Assembly: GCA_036259875.1 (NCBI GenBank)
Contig: DATAAZ010000012.1
Coordinates: 62,001-126,000 of the forward strand
Direction: 5' to 3'
Length of the DNA: 64,000 nucleotides
From: DATAAZ01 sp036259875
Lineage (GTDB): Bacteria > Actinomycetota > Thermoleophilia > Gaiellales > Gaiellaceae
The notes under the pieces are model-generated. The model ran no database searches and was not told the origin of the DNA. It saw nothing but the letters and a program-made list of their open reading frames with translations. The position numbers were made by a program, and so were the translations under genes. Positions 8,881 to 15,200 of this stretch are shown one piece after another (position 1 is the first letter of the stretch; the number at the start of each line of letters is the position of its first letter).

Positions 8881-8914
8881 GCGGAAGGGGCGTTCCACGC
8901 GGCGCCCCTTCCGC
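8881..8914 (+). terminator. perfect 12-bp hairpin followed by a T-rich run
   Basis: GCGGAAGGGGCG (8881-8892) and its exact complement (8903-8914) enclose a 10-base loop, followed by TTCTTTCCT. This is a good intrinsic terminator shape for rightward transcription, but no rightward gene ends here. It sits just inside the left end of the element, five bases from the direct repeat, so it may shield the element or be part of the recombination site. The rest of 8735-9044 holds no gene that I can support. Confidence 0.45.
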
Positions 8915-8964
8915 TTCTTTCCTCGCCTTTCGTCTGCTCAGGTTCGCTGACGTTCTCTCAGGTC

Positions 8965-8984
8965 GGTCCCAAAAGCGGTACCAA
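8965..8984. repeat. second direct repeat, left copy (possible integrase arm site)
   Basis: The 20-base stretch GGTCCCAAAAGCGGTACCAA matches 12159-12179 at about 18 positions with one single-base gap, in the same orientation. It lies about 90 bases inside the left end of the element. Tyrosine recombinases bind repeated arm sites near att cores, so this pair is a candidate set. The function is inferred. Confidence 0.35.
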
Positions 8985-9044
8985 TTCCCTTGCCGTGCTC
9001 GCCCACGCCCTCGCGAGCGCCGAGACTGAGAAAGCCGTCGAGCT

Positions 9045-9764
9045 CTAGCCGGGCGAGGGCGCGCCTTCGACCCGGCGGTGGACGCGTTCTGCGATCTCCT
9101 CGAGCTCCTCCGGCGACACCGCCCCTGGCTCGCCGAAGACCGTCAGCTCATACGCGAACGGCCCATCGGCGAACCACAGCGTGAAGCGGTCGAACGGCTC
9201 GCCCGCTTCGCCGAGCTCCTCGATGTCCTCGGATCGCGCGAACGTGTGCAGGCCTTGCGCGTCCGGCACGGATGACGGGTCGAACTCGGCCCTGCGGATG
9301 GCGCACACGCCCGGACACGGCTTACGCGCCTCAGCGTGGAGCACCTCCACGGCCTCCTGCGCGCGCTCCTCGTCGCGCACCTCGACGACGAGCATCCGCA
9401 CGTGAGGCGCGTCCGGCGTGTGCCTCCCGTCCGGCCGCGTGGGCCAGAATCGCGTGTCGTCGATGGCGGCGACGAAGCCGATCTCCTCGAGCTTCGCACG
9501 GCCGATGTGGGCTCCGATGAATCCGGGATCCGCTACGGCTTCCTTCACGCCCCGAAGCGTCTTCCGCCGTTCGACCGGATCCGGTTTCGATCCAGGAGCG
9601 TCGCTCTCGCGAAGGATGCGCTGCTCGAGCGTCAGCGGCGCGGCATCGCCGTCGTCGCCTCCGCCGCAGCCGGCGAGGGTGATGCCCGCGAGCGCGCACG
9701 CAAGCGCGAGCAGTCGGGGGTAGAAGCTCCGGTTCGCCGTCTGGACGGTTGTACGCGTCCACAC
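9045..9764 (-). CDS. putative lipoprotein of unknown function
   Basis: A 239-residue secreted lipoprotein. The signal segment SFYPRLLALACALAGITLAGCGGG has a clear lipobox (LAGC) for lipid attachment at the Cys, followed by a Gly/Asp-rich spacer. The mature part is acidic and mixed alpha/beta, with a CPGVCAIRRAEF segment carrying two further cysteines. No family is recognised. The GTG at 9764 is the best start because it immediately precedes the signal peptide; a TTG five codons upstream is possible. It lies inside the decayed element, 35 bases downstream of the paralogous pair. Confidence 0.7.
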   Translation of the reverse strand: MWTRTTVQTANRSFYPRLLALACALAGITLAGCGGGDDGDAAPLTLEQRILRESDAPGSKPDPVERRKTLRGVKEAVADPGFIGAHIGRAKLEEIGFVAAIDDTRFWPTRPDGRHTPDAPHVRMLVVEVRDEERAQEAVEVLHAEARKPCPGVCAIRRAEFDPSSVPDAQGLHTFARSEDIEELGEAGEPFDRFTLWFADGPFAYELTVFGEPGAVSPEELEEIAERVHRRVEGAPSPG

Positions 9765-9799
9765 GTCCTCTGTCAATGCCCGCGACCGCGTGAAGCAGG

Positions 9800-10156
9800 T
9801 CAGCTGCGAGGGTCCGTCTCGCGCGCGACTTCCCTGGGAGTACCCGGGTCCTTCTTTATGACGTGGTACGACTCGGTGCTTTCCACCACGCCCTCGACCG
9901 ACGGCTTCTCGTGACCGTGGATGACGACGAATCGCGTAGGGTCTTGGCGCAGCCGCTCGTACTCCGCGAGGGACATCCTCACTTCGCTCACACAGTCCTT
10001 TTCGCCGCACTCGCAGAGGACTCCGACCAGATTCGGGTCGGGAGCGGTCGCTGCAAGTTCCACGACTCGCTCGTTAACGTCGCGGAACAGCACCTCGTTC
10101 CTGCCGATACGTTCCGTGCGCCTCTCCACAGCTGCGGGTCCGTTAGCCGACGGCAC
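9800..10156 (-). CDS. conserved actinobacterial Cys-rich protein, copy B
   Basis: A 118-residue cytoplasmic protein of a family common in actinobacteria but without known function. The pattern is ERIGRNEVLFRDVNERV, then VLCECGEKDCVSEVRMSLAEYERLR, then FVVIHGHEKPSVEGVV and a closing IKKDPG segment. The CECG-x3-C cysteines could bind a metal. It is a diverged paralogue of the gene directly upstream, which shares every one of these blocks. The GTG start overlaps the end of that gene by 14 bases, so the two are translationally coupled. Confidence 0.75.
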   Translation of the reverse strand: MPSANGPAAVERRTERIGRNEVLFRDVNERVVELAATAPDPNLVGVLCECGEKDCVSEVRMSLAEYERLRQDPTRFVVIHGHEKPSVEGVVESTESYHVIKKDPGTPREVARETDPRS

Positions 10157-10529
10157 GGCCTAGCTCGTCCTCGTCCTCACGTGGATCGAGGCGCTCCGCG
10201 ACGTCGCCAGCGTGGCCGATCTTCTCGACGACGAAGTAGCGGTCATTCTCCGCAACGACGACGGCCGATCCTCGCGCGGCGACTTGGTGCCCTGGCGCGT
10301 TCAGGAAGGTACGCGGGCGCGCGCGAATCTGCTCGTATTCGGGCAGCGTCAAGCGCAAGAACTTCCGGCACTGGCGGTCGGCGCACTCGCAGAGGAAAGG
10401 GATGCGGTCTTCTTCGTCCCAGTCAAGCTCGACAGCCGACGCTTCGATCCCCTCGTTCGCGTCGCGAAACAGCGCGTCGTTCCGCGCGATCCGCTCTTCG
10501 CTCAGTGGGTCCAGGCCTGCAGCGCCCAT
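10143..10529 (-). CDS. conserved actinobacterial Cys-rich protein, copy A
   Basis: A 128-residue paralogue of the downstream gene. It shares the ERIARNDALFRDANEGI start, the FLCECADRQCRKFLRLTLPEYEQIR core with spaced cysteines, the NAPGHQVA segment and the RYFVVEKIGHAGDVAERLDPR ending. Its role is unknown. Genes of this type often occur near stress or accessory functions in actinobacteria, but nothing here proves a role. It has an ATG start, no strong ribosome-binding site, and a 14-base overlap with copy B. The gap 10530-10706 contains GC-rich inverted repeats but no gene. Confidence 0.75.
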   Translation of the reverse strand: MGAAGLDPLSEERIARNDALFRDANEGIEASAVELDWDEEDRIPFLCECADRQCRKFLRLTLPEYEQIRARPRTFLNAPGHQVAARGSAVVVAENDRYFVVEKIGHAGDVAERLDPREDEDELGRAVG

Positions 10530-10706
10530 GCGCTTTCGTAGCCTGCCCTAGCCATGGCGCGCTCAAACGCAAGCCTGCGCGTGGCGGTAAGAACCCGCCC
10601 CGGGTCGGGGTAGCCGACTAGGAGGGCAGCACCGGAGGGCGCCACCGGTCGGCGCGGCCGCCGCGTGGCTTGTGTCGTTCCTTCGCCACGCCGGCGAAGC
10701 TATTAG

Positions 10707-11104
10707 CTAGATCTCACCCCCGAGCGGGCTTCTTTGAGCGCGTGGCGGGATCTTGGGGCGCGTCGGGCGACCTGCGGCGAGCGCGTCCTGCAGCCTGTTC
10801 AGGTCGACCTCAGCCGTGAGCGCGAACACTCCCACGTCGCCCCAATCGCGACCGTCCACCCGCCACCTGAGTACATCCATGTCTTCTGCGGTGCCCACTC
10901 CATCCCGCTCTTCATGGAGAACACGTCGGCCAGCAGGTCGAAGAGCATCGTCACGGTCGCACCTACCTGCGCGATCTCTTCTGCGATGTCGGGCGGCATC
11001 GGCCGGTTCGCGGCGTAGTCACGCACTCGGCCGTCGCGCCGGAAGCGACCCGCAGCGACGACGCCGGGGATCGCAAGTAGCTCTTCGATCTTCCGCGTCG
11101 CCAT
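10707..11104 (-). pseudogene. DUF2173 family gene with a single-base frameshift
   Basis: The first frame encodes MATRKIEELLAIPGVVAAG and GWAPQ-like DUF2173 blocks up to WMYSGGGWTVAIG, then runs out after 15 unrelated residues. A second frame picks up exactly where the family should continue (DVGVFALTAEVDLNRLQDAL). The switch falls in a run of four C on the plus strand (10840-10843). One more base there restores a full-length protein of about 132 residues. DUF2173 proteins are small roadblock-like proteins of unknown role. Either a real mutation or a homopolymer sequencing error explains it. The start is 11 bases from the divergent integrase start. Confidence 0.7.
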
Positions 11105-11115
11105 CGGGAAAACCT

Positions 11116-12200
11116 ATGGCGTCATGGCAGCCGACTAGAGATTCGCCTCCGCGAATCCCTCCTAGCGGCTCCGCGCAGCCGCCACAGCACTCGGCCGGCT
11201 TCGAGGTGTCACGGAGGTACAGCGGTCGGCGCGATGCCCGCGCGGCTGCGGAGCCACTCCATCAGACGCTCGTTTCGCTCGCCGAGCACTACGTCGACGG
11301 ACTCGCGGAGGCGCGGCCCGAACCCCCCGACGAACTCGACTGGCGCGCTCGCACCGCGACCGTCAACCGGGGAGCAGTCAAACGGCTCCTCCCTCACTTC
11401 GGCCCGAAACGGCTCGCTGACATCCGAGCCCGTGACGTCACGGTCTACGTCCGCGATGCGCTGCTTGAGTACGCGCCTGCGACGGTCAATCTGGACGTGA
11501 ACGTGCTCGTCGACATATTCAACTCGGCGATCCGGGAAGCGCTCGTCCAAGCAAACCCCGCCCTGCTCGTTGAGCGTCCGCGCATCCCGCGTCGAAACTG
11601 GCGGATCCTCGAACCCGCCGAGGTCGCGCGCGTCGCGAAAGCGTTTACGGACGAACAGGCGCGCGTTGTCTTCCTGACGCTCGTTCTGACTGGCATCCGC
11701 CGCTTCGAGCTCGAAGCCCTCCGCTGGCGCGACATCGACCTTCTTGAGAGCGTCATCCGGGTGCGCGACTCAAAGACCGAGGAAGGCATCCGGTCAATCG
11801 CGCTCTCGCCTCGGCTCGCCTGAGAGCTCCGCGAGCACTGGCGCCGAACGCCGTCGCGCGGCGATGGCGAGCTTGTCTTCTGCCATCCGACGAAGGGGAC
11901 GATGTTCGATGCGACGGTGTTCACCAAGACGCTTCGCGCCGCCTCCGAGGCCGCGGGTGTTGAAGGGAAGTGCGCGCCTACCACGACCTCCGCCACACGG
12001 CGATCACGAACGACGCAGCGTCCGGAGCGAACCCGATCGCCGTCATGACCAAAGCCGGCCACTCGGACATGAAGACGAAGAAGCGCTACCTCCACCTGGC
12101 CGGCGTCGTCTTCCGCGATGAGGCCGAGCGGCTCGAGCAGCGTCTACTCGGCGATGCCGGTACCAGAAATCGGTACCAAGTCGCCGCAAAAGCGGATCAG
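11116..12200 (+). pseudogene. tyrosine recombinase/phage-type integrase, disrupted
   Basis: The N-terminal SAM-like core-binding region (TLVSLAEHYVDGL to FGPKRLADIRARDV) leads into the catalytic domain with the first Arg in LVLTGIRRFELEALRW. An in-frame TGA at 11821-11823 interrupts it. Coding sense then continues in the same frame (ELVFCHPTKGTMFDATVF) to about 11968, where one base is missing. The HDLRHTAIT box, AGHSDMKTKKRYLHL and the Tyr nucleophile lie in the next frame. All catalytic residues survive, split over two lesions. The 3' end is uncertain because the frame runs on across the right attachment repeat. Confidence 0.8.
12159..12179. repeat. second direct repeat, right copy (possible integrase arm site)
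   Basis: This 21-base stretch, ending CGGTACCAA, matches 8965-8984 at about 18 positions in the same orientation. Internally it holds two GGTACCA units 12 bases apart. It lies 34 bases before the right 12-base repeat and inside the last part of the integrase reading frame, the usual place for arm-type sites. Confidence 0.35.
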
Positions 12201-12213
12201 CAAACGCTTTTAG

Positions 12214-12225
12214 CTACTGGTTCCA
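12214..12225. repeat. right direct repeat within the 3' end of a small gene
   Basis: CTACTGGTTCCA is identical to 8865-8876. Here it is the last four codons of the minus-strand gene 12214-12396 (W-N-Q-stop). Integration at this point would leave the gene intact at this end and an orphan copy at the far end, which is what is seen. Confidence 0.55.
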
Positions 12226-12396
12226 CTTGTCGGCGGTCACCTTGCCCTTCGCCTGGCTCTTGGCGCGTGCGCTCGTCACGTCCTGCGGCGTGTTCGCGTC
12301 GAAGACTTCACCTTGCTGATTCGTCATCTCCGACTGGCTGCGGCGAGCCGAGAAGCTCTTGCCGAACCGCTGCAGGCGGCGGAAATACCTGTTCAC
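12214..12396 (-). CDS. small basic protein used as integration site
   Basis: A 60-residue protein starting VNRYFRRLQRFGKSF and ending GKVTADKWNQ. The start is secured by GAGAGGAG placed five bases before the GTG. The N-terminal third is strongly basic and aromatic, and the middle is polar (TNQQGEVFDANTPQDVT). No family is recognised. It is not an antisense shadow, because it has its own ribosome-binding site and lies in the gap before the divergent marR. Its 3' end doubles as the attachment repeat of the neighbouring element, an unusual role usually played by tRNA genes. Confidence 0.6.
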   Translation of the reverse strand: MNRYFRRLQRFGKSFSARRSQSEMTNQQGEVFDANTPQDVTSARAKSQAKGKVTADKWNQ

Positions 12397-12450
12397 ACGG
12401 ACTCCTCTCGGATTCGGGTCACGGGAATCGTTCCCCGTTTGCGCGAACGC

Positions 12451-12461
12451 TAAGATACTTA
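12451..12461 (+). promoter_or_regulatory. palindrome and -10-like site before marR
   Basis: TAAGATACTTA is a perfect inverted repeat (TAAG-ATA-CTTA) that overlaps a good -10 hexamer, TAAGAT, six bases before the marR ATG. MarR proteins bind short AT-rich palindromes at their own promoters, so this is a plausible autoregulatory operator. Transcription from it would give an almost leaderless mRNA. No convincing -35 was found. Confidence 0.4.
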
Positions 12462-12466
12462 ACAAC

Positions 12467-12904
12467 ATGAATGATCTCCGAACTCCGCTATCGGTTGCGA
12501 ACGAGCTTCGCCCCGTCGTCCTGCAGCTCAACCGCCACCTGCGCCGCGAGCTCGCGCCGCTTGATGTGACCGCGGGGCAAGCTGCGCTCCTCCACGCAAT
12601 TCGCACGAACCCGGGGATCGGCGTTCGCACGCTCGCCGACCAGGAAGGCGTCTCCCCGCCGCGCGTCACGGCGGCGCTCGACCGGCTGGAGTCGATGGGT
12701 CTCGTGAGGCGCGCGCGCTCCGGTTCCGATCGCCGTCGGGTCGAGCTCCAGGTGACCGACGAGGGGCGCCGCGTCCTGCGCTCCGCTCGCAGCCGCCGCA
12801 CGGCGTGGCTCGCGGCCCGACTCGCCCGCTTGACGCCCGCCGACCTCGATGCGATCGCCAGCGCGGTTCCCGCGCTTCGCCGCTTGTTGACGGATCGCGC
12901 GTGA
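12467..12904 (+). CDS. MarR family transcriptional regulator
   Basis: A 145-residue winged-helix regulator. Helices run from ELRPVVLQLNRHLRREL through the recognition segment VRTLADQEGVSPPRVTAALDRLESMGLV. The wing contains the family signature GSDRRRVELQVTDEGRRVL (D-R-R). It probably represses the downstream transporter gene, with which it overlaps by four bases (GTGA at 12901-12904), so the two are coupled. An open frame extends upstream to 12359, but that part overlaps the divergent small gene and lacks MarR similarity, so the ATG at 12467 is chosen. A palindrome sits in the promoter. Confidence 0.92.
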   Translation: MNDLRTPLSVANELRPVVLQLNRHLRRELAPLDVTAGQAALLHAIRTNPGIGVRTLADQEGVSPPRVTAALDRLESMGLVRRARSGSDRRRVELQVTDEGRRVLRSARSRRTAWLAARLARLTPADLDAIASAVPALRRLLTDRA

Positions 12905-14379
12905 CGCGCGCGCTCCTCGCAGCGAACCGTCGGACGTTCGCGAGCCTTCGCAAGCATCGGAATTACCGCCTCTTCTTCGCGGGCCAGGTCGTCTCCGTTA
13001 CGGGCACGTGGATGCAGAACATCGCGACCGCGTGGCTCGTGCTCGAGCTCACGGGCTCGCCGCTCGCCGTCGGCGTGCTCGCGCTCTGCCAGTTCCTCCC
13101 CTTCACGCTCCTGAGCCTCCCGGCCGGCGTCCTCCTGGACCGCGTCGACGCGCGCCGCGTCGTCGTCGCCACGCAGGCGCTGTCACTCGGCTTCGCGGCT
13201 GTCCTCGCCGCCGTGACGCTCGCGGGGATCGTGACCACGTGGCAGGTCTACGTGTTGACCGTGCTGCGCGGAGTCGTGCTCGTGCTCGACAACCCGGCTC
13301 GCCAGGCGCTCACGTTCCAGATGGTCGGACGTCATGAGGTCGCGAACGCCGTCGCCCTCAACTCGACGCTCTTCAACGCGGCGCGGGTCGTCGGGCCGGC
13401 GCTCGGCGGGGTTCTCGTCGCATGGGTCGGCGTCGGACCGTGCTTCGCGGCCAACGCCGCAAGCTTCCTCGCGGTTCTCGTCTCGCTCCTTCGGATGCGC
13501 CCCGGCGAGCTTTTCCCGCTCGACCGCGACGGTGACGCCCCGGGTCTCGTCCGGGGCGTCCGCGAAGCGGTCGTGTTCGTCCGCCGGACTCGGCCCGTCG
13601 CCGTCGTCCTCGTCACGGTGCTCGCCGTCACGACGTTCGCGTTCAACCTGAACGTGCTCCTCCCGGTGCTCGCGCGCGAGACGCTCGCCGCGGGCGCCGA
13701 CACCTTCGGCGTCCTGTCCGCCTGCTTCGGCGCGGGGGCGCTCGCAGGCGCTCTCATCGCCGCGCTACGGGGTCGCGCGAGCCGGCTCGTCTTCTTCACC
13801 GGTACGGGCGTATTCGGCCTCGCGCAACTCCTGCTCGCGCCGCTCGAGTCCCTCCCGGCCGCCGGAGCGCTTCTCTTCGCCGCCGGAGCCGCGTTCACGA
13901 CATGGACGGCGAACGGGAACGCCACGCTTCAGCTCGCCGTGCCCGATCGCCTTCGCGGGCGGGTCCTCGGCCTCTACTTCCTCGCCTTCAACGGGAGCAT
14001 GCCGCTCGGAGGCCTCCTCGCGGGCTGGCTCGCCGCGACCGGCGGCACGCGGCTCGCGTTCGCGGTCGCCGGGGCCGGCGCGCTCGCCGCGTCGCTCGTC
14101 GCGATTGCCCTCCTGCGACCGCCTGAGACGAACGCCCGACGCCTTCGACGCGCCGCCGAACGCGGGTCGGATCTACGCCTCGACGATGTAGACGGGCGTC
14201 CCGACCTCGACCTGCTCGAAGAGCCACTCCGCCTCGGAGATCGCCATCCGGATGCAGCCGTGCGAAGCCGAGTAGCCGAGCGATGCCGGGTCCGGCGTCC
14301 CGTGGATTCCGACCGCGTACGCCGAGAGGCCCATCCAGCGCGTCCCGAGCGGGTTCCCCGGTCCGGGCGGGACCGGTAG
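12901..14379 (+). CDS. MFS transporter (MFS_3/EntS-like)
   Basis: A major facilitator with about 12 membrane segments, starting NYRLFFAGQVVSVTGTWMQNIATAWLVLELTG, the typical opening of drug or siderophore exporters of this subgroup. Loop motifs such as LDRVDARRVVV and DNPARQALTFQM are present. The membrane part ends near ALLRPPET at about 14128. The frame then runs another 80 hydrophilic residues to 14379, over the 3' end of the convergent L,D-transpeptidase gene, for an overlap of about 207 bases. That tail looks like read-on rather than a real domain. The GTG start is coupled to marR. Function: likely efflux controlled by MarR. Confidence 0.88.
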   Translation: MTRALLAANRRTFASLRKHRNYRLFFAGQVVSVTGTWMQNIATAWLVLELTGSPLAVGVLALCQFLPFTLLSLPAGVLLDRVDARRVVVATQALSLGFAAVLAAVTLAGIVTTWQVYVLTVLRGVVLVLDNPARQALTFQMVGRHEVANAVALNSTLFNAARVVGPALGGVLVAWVGVGPCFAANAASFLAVLVSLLRMRPGELFPLDRDGDAPGLVRGVREAVVFVRRTRPVAVVLVTVLAVTTFAFNLNVLLPVLARETLAAGADTFGVLSACFGAGALAGALIAALRGRASRLVFFTGTGVFGLAQLLLAPLESLPAAGALLFAAGAAFTTWTANGNATLQLAVPDRLRGRVLGLYFLAFNGSMPLGGLLAGWLAATGGTRLAFAVAGAGALAASLVAIALLRPPETNARRLRRAAERGSDLRLDDVDGRPDLDLLEEPLRLGDRHPDAAVRSRVAERCRVRRPVDSDRVRREAHPARPERVPRSGRDR

Positions 14380-15177
14380 GAGCCCCTGCGCCCAGTCGCT
14401 GTCGGGCGGAGTCCAGGTCGGATTCTCCTCCTTGACGATGATCTCGAACTCGCCGAGAGGGGTCGGGTACTCAGCCTGGCCGGTTGCGACGACGAACGTC
14501 CGGACCAGGGCCGAGCCGTCGTAGAGATAGAGGCGGTTGGAACCGCGCCGGATCACCACGATCGAGCCGAAGTCGGCCGGAGTCACCGTCGGCGGCACCG
14601 GCTCGACGGCGAGCTGGAGCTGCATGCCGCGGTAGGTCGAGCGAATCGCCCGGATCAGGCGGCGGACCATCTCCGCCTGGTCGACCCGCCGGCCGGTTCG
14701 CGCCTCGGTGAACGAGGGCGTGAGCGTCTCGGAGAGCCCGATCAGCTCGGCGTCCTTCGCCGGCTGCGCGAACTGGCGGTTGAGCCGCTTCACATAGCGG
14801 CGGACCGCGCGCCGGTTGACGCGGATCTCGAGCGGGACGCTCGCCCCCGGCCGAGCGCGAAGCGCCCGCTCCATCGCGTCCGCGATCGCGGGGCTCGCGC
14901 CGAGGCGACGCGGCGAGACTCTCCACACGCGCGTGCGGTGGAAGATTCGGATCGGCTGCCCGAAGTGGCGCGCGAGCTCCGCCTCCGCCTGGACGGAGAT
15001 GAGCCCGCCGATATCGACGCCGCCCACCTCGACGCCGTTCGGAACCACGGGCAGCGAGACGCCGGCGGCGGGGACGGCCGTCCCGAACCCCACCGCCACG
15101 AGGAGGACGAGGACCAGCTTCTGGATCACGGAACCGGGATGGTACGGCAAGCGTTCCCGAAACGGCCAGGAAATCAT
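14173..15177 (-). CDS. L,D-transpeptidase (YkuD) with peptidoglycan-binding domain
   Basis: A 334-residue exported enzyme. A signal or membrane segment near residues 18-40 (QKLVLVLLVAVGFGTAVPAAG) is followed by a PG_binding_4-type domain. The C-terminal YkuD domain begins at IVVIRRGSNRLYLYDG. The catalytic motif reads HGTPDPASLGYSASHGCIRM, with the His and Cys of the family. It forms 3-3 cross-links in peptidoglycan outside the membrane. ATG at 15177 is annotated, but a GTG at 15129 directly before the signal segment is a reasonable alternative. The 3' end overlaps the tail of the MFS gene. Confidence 0.92.
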   Translation of the reverse strand: MISWPFRERLPYHPGSVIQKLVLVLLVAVGFGTAVPAAGVSLPVVPNGVEVGGVDIGGLISVQAEAELARHFGQPIRIFHRTRVWRVSPRRLGASPAIADAMERALRARPGASVPLEIRVNRRAVRRYVKRLNRQFAQPAKDAELIGLSETLTPSFTEARTGRRVDQAEMVRRLIRAIRSTYRGMQLQLAVEPVPPTVTPADFGSIVVIRRGSNRLYLYDGSALVRTFVVATGQAEYPTPLGEFEIIVKEENPTWTPPDSDWAQGLLPVPPGPGNPLGTRWMGLSAYAVGIHGTPDPASLGYSASHGCIRMAISEAEWLFEQVEVGTPVYIVEA

Positions 15178-15200
15178 GCGCGGTCGGCTAGGGTGGCGAC

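Larger units (their letters stand above)
8865..12225. mobile_element. small decayed integrated element bounded by direct repeats
   Basis: A segment of about 3.4 kb begins and ends with the 12-base direct repeat CTACTGGTTCCA. The right copy is the 3' end of the small gene at 12214-12396 and encodes its last residues WNQ and the stop. The left copy is an orphan that still spells KWNQ-stop on the minus strand. Beside the right copy lies a tyrosine recombinase broken by a stop and a frameshift. Cargo is a lipoprotein, two paralogous Cys-rich proteins and a frameshifted DUF2173 gene. This arrangement is what integrase-mediated insertion into the 3' end of a gene leaves behind. Loss of integrase function implies a fixed remnant. 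Confidence 0.6.

Noticed and set aside
10840..10843. Programmed frameshifting in the DUF2173 gene
   Set aside because: There is no slippery heptamer with a following stem at the right distance. A single missing base in a C run is simpler.
11821..11823. TGA in the integrase read as selenocysteine or programmed readthrough
   Set aside because: No SECIS-like hairpin was seen, the position is not catalytic in tyrosine recombinases, and a second lesion (frameshift) nearby favours decay or error.
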